Notes under the pieces: generated by a model
Told to the model about the DNA's origin: nothing
Databases searched by the model: none
Seen by the model: the letters and a program-made list of their open reading frames with translations, nothing else
Part shown: positions 6,079 through 8,158 of the stretch, one piece after another
Layout of the letters: every line of letters starts with the position of its first letter
How positions within the stretch are numbered: the first letter of the stretch is position 1
Made by a program: the position numbers and the translations under genes
DNA from: Solirubrobacteraceae bacterium
GTDB lineage: Bacteria > Actinomycetota > Thermoleophilia > Solirubrobacterales > Solirubrobacteraceae
Reading direction: 5' to 3'
NCBI GenBank assembly: GCA_025935735.1
Contig: JAICUS010000256.1
Coordinates: 1 to 8,158 of the forward strand
Length of the DNA: 8,158 nt

Positions 6079-6614
6079 TCCGTCGAATACGTCGCGCCGC
6101 CGCTGCCGGCCACCGGGACGCCGAAGGCGACGCCGATGCCGATCACGCGGTAGCGGCGCTCGAGGATGTTCGCTCGGTGCGGGGCGCTGTGCATCCAGGC
6201 GCGAACCATCGCACGCGGAGTGGCCAGAACGCCAGAGCCCCAGCCGATGTTCTCGCCGAGGATGTAGCGCCGGTGCGAGCGGGTCCAGCCCGTGCGGGCG
6301 ATGCGGGAGGTGAACGGCGCGCCCGAGCGCGACTCGTGCGCGAAGTAGCGGTGGGCGACCATGTCCTTGGAGTGACCCAGCGCGGCCTTGGCCAGGCGGT
6401 GGTCGGCGCGCAGCGGATGCAGGCCGTGGGCGGCGCGCTGCTGGTTGAGCAGGCACAGCGTCGCGTGGCGGATCCCGGCCTCGCCGAGCTTCCCGGGCGA
6501 GCTGCCGGCGCCGTGGCAGGTGGCGGCGGACGCGGTCGCGGGGATGGCGGCGGCGGCGAGGAAGACGGGTACGACGACGAGCCGACGCAGCCGGCGGGTG
6601 GCGCTGGGACGCAT
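6066..6614 (-). CDS. Secreted CAP-domain (SCP/PR1, YkwD-like) protein
   Basis: The 182-residue product has a basic N-terminus and signal peptide (RRLRRLVVVPVFLAAAA, cleavage near TASA/AT at 30). The CAP domain covers about 45-180: LLNQQRAAHGLHPL (55-68), GHSKDMVAHRYFAHES (80-95), GENIGWG (120-126), then AWMHSAPHRANIL (139-151), and a final strand ATYSTDFGG. The conserved pocket residues H81, E121 and H146 are all present, so the fold should be intact. C33 and C54 may pair. Bacterial CAP proteins are exported, but their biochemical role is not settled: wall-associated, protease-like or lipid-binding roles have been proposed for relatives. The ATG 6612-6614 has GGAGG 6 bases upstream. The preceding 150 bases form a structured leader that may control translation. 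It is the first gene of a likely minus-strand operon and diverges from the RDD gene. Confidence 0.87.
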   Translation of the reverse strand: MRPSATRRLRRLVVVPVFLAAAAIPATASAATCHGAGSSPGKLGEAGIRHATLCLLNQQRAAHGLHPLRADHRLAKAALGHSKDMVAHRYFAHESRSGAPFTSRIARTGWTRSHRRYILGENIGWGSGVLATPRAMVRAWMHSAPHRANILERRYRVIGIGVAFGVPVAGSGGATYSTDFGG

Positions 6615-6739
6615 GACTGACCTCCGAGGGAGCTCGGGTGGCGACTCCCGAGATCCCTTGTGGCGGACTGGCGCGCTCCGGTGCCTTCACGGAGCTCCAT
6701 GCCTTTGCGAACCCGCCTCGCGGCGGGAGTGCCTTTCTC
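6615..6739 (-). ncRNA. Candidate structured 5' leader (riboswitch-like) of the CAP gene
   Basis: Read on the minus strand, GAGAAAGGC-ACT (6739-6728) precedes a hairpin CCCGCC/GGCGGG capped by GCGA, a GNRA tetraloop (6727-6712). TT and CGCAAAGGC (6709-6701) follow. A second hairpin pairs GCTCC-GTG (6695-6688) with CAC-(C)-GGAGC (6683-6675). Next to the gene, AGGGA-T-CTCGGG (6658-6647) can pair with CCCGAG-C-TCCCT (6638-6627), giving 11 bp. It competes with CCGAG/CTCGG (6637-6633 with 6628-6624) or CTCC/GGAG (6632-6629 with 6625-6622), which would cover the GGAGG ribosome site. An aptamer-like part followed by alternative pairing at the ribosome site is the plan of a translational riboswitch. 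The order GGC-NNN-[GNRA hairpin]-NN-CGCAAAG recalls c-di-GMP-I (GEMM) riboswitches, but CAAACC and GACGCAAAGCC are not matched exactly, so the class is unproven. Confidence 0.4.
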
Positions 6740-6818
6740 GAGGAAGTGGCCTGTGATTGACCTTGACCTAGGACATGTGTCGACGGTTCATGAGCTGGGC
6801 TTTAGCCCTCTTTTGTCA

Positions 6819-6861
6819 GCGCCTGGACACTCCGGTTCTCGGTGGGAAGGAGTCCAGACGC
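6819..6861. repeat. Imperfect inverted repeat just upstream of the RDD promoter
   Basis: GCG-C-CTGGAC-AC-TCC (6819-6833) and GGA-GTCCAG-A-CGC (6849-6861) can pair over 12 bp with one mismatch and a 2-base bulge, around a 15-base centre. The right arm ends two bases before the -35 hexamer at 6864. The position suits a regulator-binding site for the plus-strand gene; a function is not shown. Confidence 0.35.
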
Positions 6862-6863
6862 GG

Positions 6864-6892
6864 TTGACGACGGCAACACGCGCTGAGAGGAT
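6864..6892 (+). promoter_or_regulatory. Sigma70-type promoter of the RDD-family gene
   Basis: TTGACG (6864-6869), a 17-base spacer and GAGGAT (6887-6892) are the same hexamers and spacing as the promoter at 1860-1888. The start point would fall near 6899-6900, only 7-8 bases before the ATG at 6907. No Shine-Dalgarno sequence fits in between, so the mRNA may be nearly leaderless. GGATCG (6889-6894) and CGATCC (6898-6903) form an inverted repeat over the -10 box and start point, a possible operator. Confidence 0.5.
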
Positions 6893-6906
6893 CGCCCCGA
6901 TCCGCG

Positions 6907-8158
6907 ATGCCCTTCGAGCGCACTGAATCGCCTGCACTGGACCCGGATCTCGCGGCGCTGCTGGCGGGCTACCGCCGGGTGCTGCGCTTCGCCGACGAGC
7001 CGCTGCGCGCCGGGCTGGTGCGGGTGGGCGACGGGCGGTGGCTCGGTCGCGTGCGGGTGCTCGTCACCAGCGCGTTCCTGAAGCCGATCGTCGCCGCGCA
7101 CGCCGCGCGCAACGTCGCCGAGCTGCAGCGGGCGCTGCACTTCGAGGCGGCGACGAGCGGCGCCAACAACGCCGGCGCGCTGGCCTCGCTGGACCACTTC
7201 CGCCAGTCGCTGCCCGAGATCCCGACCCGGCGCTACACGGTGTGGTTCCTCGGCGCCGTGCTGGCCTGCGCGGTCATCGTCTCGAACCTGATCAGCGCGC
7301 TCGCCCCCGCCGAGCTCGACCAGGCGAGCCGCGCGATGGGCAGCCTCGCCGGCGCGGCCGTCACCGTGGACACCAGCGGGCTGATCGACGGCGTGCAGAA
7401 GTTCACCGTGGGCAGCGCCACCGCAGCCGCGGTGGTCATCTCGCTCTCGCTGTACTTCGTGGCGCTCGTCCCGCTCGGCTCGTTCCGGCTCAAGCGGCTG
7501 CTGTTCAACCACCATCCGGCCGCGCGGACGGACGTGCTGGGCGCGGTCGCGGCGCGCGAGCGGCGGCTCGCCCGCGGCCTGTACGAGTGCGAGGCACGGG
7601 TGTTCGGGGCGCACGGCCTCCCGGCCCCGCGCGAGCGGCCGGTCGACCTGGCCGCGTCGGCGATCATCACGGCGTTCCCGCTGCTGCTCGGCGTGGCGGC
7701 GTTCGTCTCGCAGGAGCCGCGCCGCGCGCTGGGCAACGCCGACGCCGACTTCGTGAACCTCGTCGTGGTGCCGGTCGCGCTGTTCGTGCTGATCGTGCTG
7801 CCGCTGGCCATGCTCTACCGGCTGACCGGCGTGCTGGCCGACCGGCGCAGCCGCGTGCTGTCCATCCGGACGTTCGCCGCCTCCGAGCTGGCCGGCGTCG
7901 GGCGGCGGCTCGTCGCGCTGTCGATCGACTGGATCCTCGCCTGGATCCCCGTGTTCTGCCTGGTCGGGATCGTCGTCGCCACGCTCGGCGCCGACGCGCC
8001 GGAGGCGCTGTTCTACGTCGCGATCCTGCCGCTGTCGTACTCGCTGGCCACGGTGCCGTTCATGCTGCGCTGCGGCGAGCGGCGCGGCCAGTCGCTCGGC
8101 CGGCAGCTCATGCGCATCCGGGTGGTCGACGCGGAGGGGCAGTACCTGCGCGCCAACC
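6907..8158 (+). CDS. RDD-family multi-pass membrane protein, partial (runs off the right edge)
   Basis: The frame is open from ATG 6907 to the end of the window (417 codons), beginning MPFERTESPALDPDLAALL. Residues 1-105 are soluble and charged, with no family I recognise. Hydrophobic segments follow at about 110-132, 171-191, 248-268 and 282-304, then an RDD domain from about 329: AGVGRRLVALSIDWIL with the conserved R and D, a membrane segment, a second one (LPLSYSLATVPFML), and GQSLGRQLMRIRVVDAEG, the usual end of the domain. RDD proteins are membrane proteins of mostly unknown role; some relatives have been linked to ion transport. The long four-helix extension ahead of the RDD domain is larger than the short RDD-only form. 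The start is set by the promoter and lack of an alternative; no ribosome site is visible. It is transcribed away from the CAP operon. The minus-strand frames over this gene are judged shadows because the plus-strand product has coherent membrane topology. Confidence 0.82.
   Translation, partial: MPFERTESPALDPDLAALLAGYRRVLRFADEPLRAGLVRVGDGRWLGRVRVLVTSAFLKPIVAAHAARNVAELQRALHFEAATSGANNAGALASLDHFRQSLPEIPTRRYTVWFLGAVLACAVIVSNLISALAPAELDQASRAMGSLAGAAVTVDTSGLIDGVQKFTVGSATAAAVVISLSLYFVALVPLGSFRLKRLLFNHHPAARTDVLGAVAARERRLARGLYECEARVFGAHGLPAPRERPVDLAASAIITAFPLLLGVAAFVSQEPRRALGNADADFVNLVVVPVALFVLIVLPLAMLYRLTGVLADRRSRVLSIRTFAASELAGVGRRLVALSIDWILAWIPVFCLVGIVVATLGADAPEALFYVAILPLSYSLATVPFMLRCGERRGQSLGRQLMRIRVVDAEGQYLRAN

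Larger units (their letters stand above)
6740..6906. other. Divergent intergenic region between the CAP leader and the RDD gene
   Basis: No gene is supported here. Going rightwards it holds a tandem TTGACC repeat (6757-6768), GTGTCGAC (6777-6784), a small hairpin GGGC-TTTA-GCCC (6797-6808), an imperfect inverted repeat (6819-6861) and the RDD promoter (6864-6892). On the minus strand TAAA (6804-6801), 16 bases and GTCGACAC (6784-6777) loosely resemble a sigma28-type promoter that would start the CAP leader near 6770. The match is weak. Confidence 0.5.

Noticed and set aside
4486..6153. Very long plus-strand open frame (555 codons) opposite the dehydrogenase and glycoside hydrolase genes
   Set aside because: Its translation is low-complexity Arg/Ala/Gly/Val sequence with no domain, and it lies antisense to two genes with clear motifs. 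Long antisense frames are expected at this GC content.
6025..6690. N-terminal extension of the glycoside hydrolase frame to 6690
   Set aside because: This part is an out-of-frame shadow of the CAP gene. The true start at 6024 opens a signal peptide.
6797..6814. GGGC-TTTA-GCCC followed by TCTTTT on the plus strand as a terminator
   Set aside because: The stem is only 4 bp and no plus-strand gene precedes it.
6802..7811. Minus-strand open frames over the RDD gene
   Set aside because: The plus strand gives a coherent membrane protein with a conserved RDD domain; the antisense translations look like shadow sequence rich in Arg, Ser and His.
1..8158. CRISPR arrays, insertion sequences, tRNA or toxin-antitoxin genes
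   Set aside because: No regularly spaced repeats, transposase motifs, tRNA-like folds or small paired genes are visible on either strand.

Overview
The window is very GC-rich, with dense, short-spaced genes, GTG starts and G/C-ending codons. The protein style suggests a high-GC actinobacterium, most likely of the Solirubrobacterales/Thermoleophilia type: Ala/Arg-rich secreted proteins with AxA signal peptides, an NDMA-dependent (mycofactocin-type) alcohol dehydrogenase, and a MoxR plus CoxE-like vWA pair. The lineage is an inference from protein style, not from a marker gene. No mobile element, tRNA, rRNA or CRISPR array is visible.

Layout. Positions 1-6614 are read entirely from the minus strand; one gene (6907 onward) is read from the plus strand. 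In minus-strand transcription order the first block is a secreted CAP-domain protein (6066-6614), a secreted clan GH-A glycoside hydrolase-like protein (4903-6024), an NDMA-dependent alcohol dehydrogenase (3745-4857), a MoxR AAA+ ATPase (2829-3749) and a vWA protein (1918-2808). Spacings are 41 and 45 bases, then overlaps or near-overlaps, so this can be one transcription unit. After a 104-base gap with a recognisable promoter comes a second block: a secreted Ig-like protein (965-1813) and a secreted PapD/DUF916-like protein (216-968), overlapping by 4 bases and closed by an intrinsic terminator that overlaps the last stop codon. A third secreted protein starts at 92 and runs off the left edge. 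On the plus strand an RDD-family membrane protein (6907 onward) diverges from the CAP gene and runs off the right edge.

How the parts may work together. Five of the eight other gene products are exported or in the membrane (CAP, GH-A, Ig-like, DUF916-like, left-edge protein), and the RDD protein is also membrane-embedded, so the locus has a cell-surface character. The cytoplasmic centre is different: an alcohol dehydrogenase directly coupled to a MoxR/vWA pair. Such pairs act as maturation or metal-insertion chaperones for other oxidoreductases (MoxR for methanol dehydrogenase, CoxD/CoxE for CO dehydrogenase), so a dedicated chaperone relation is a testable idea.

The non-coding DNA is informative. 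The CAP gene has a roughly 150-base leader. It holds a GNRA-capped hairpin followed by CGCAAAG, an order reminiscent of c-di-GMP-I riboswitches, and mutually exclusive hairpins over the Shine-Dalgarno site. Two promoters share the same hexamers (TTGACG-N17-GAGGAT). The dehydrogenase ribosome binding site is in the arm of an 8-bp hairpin. A large hairpin spans the CAP stop codon. The MoxR gene, and perhaps the vWA gene, appear to start at non-standard codons.
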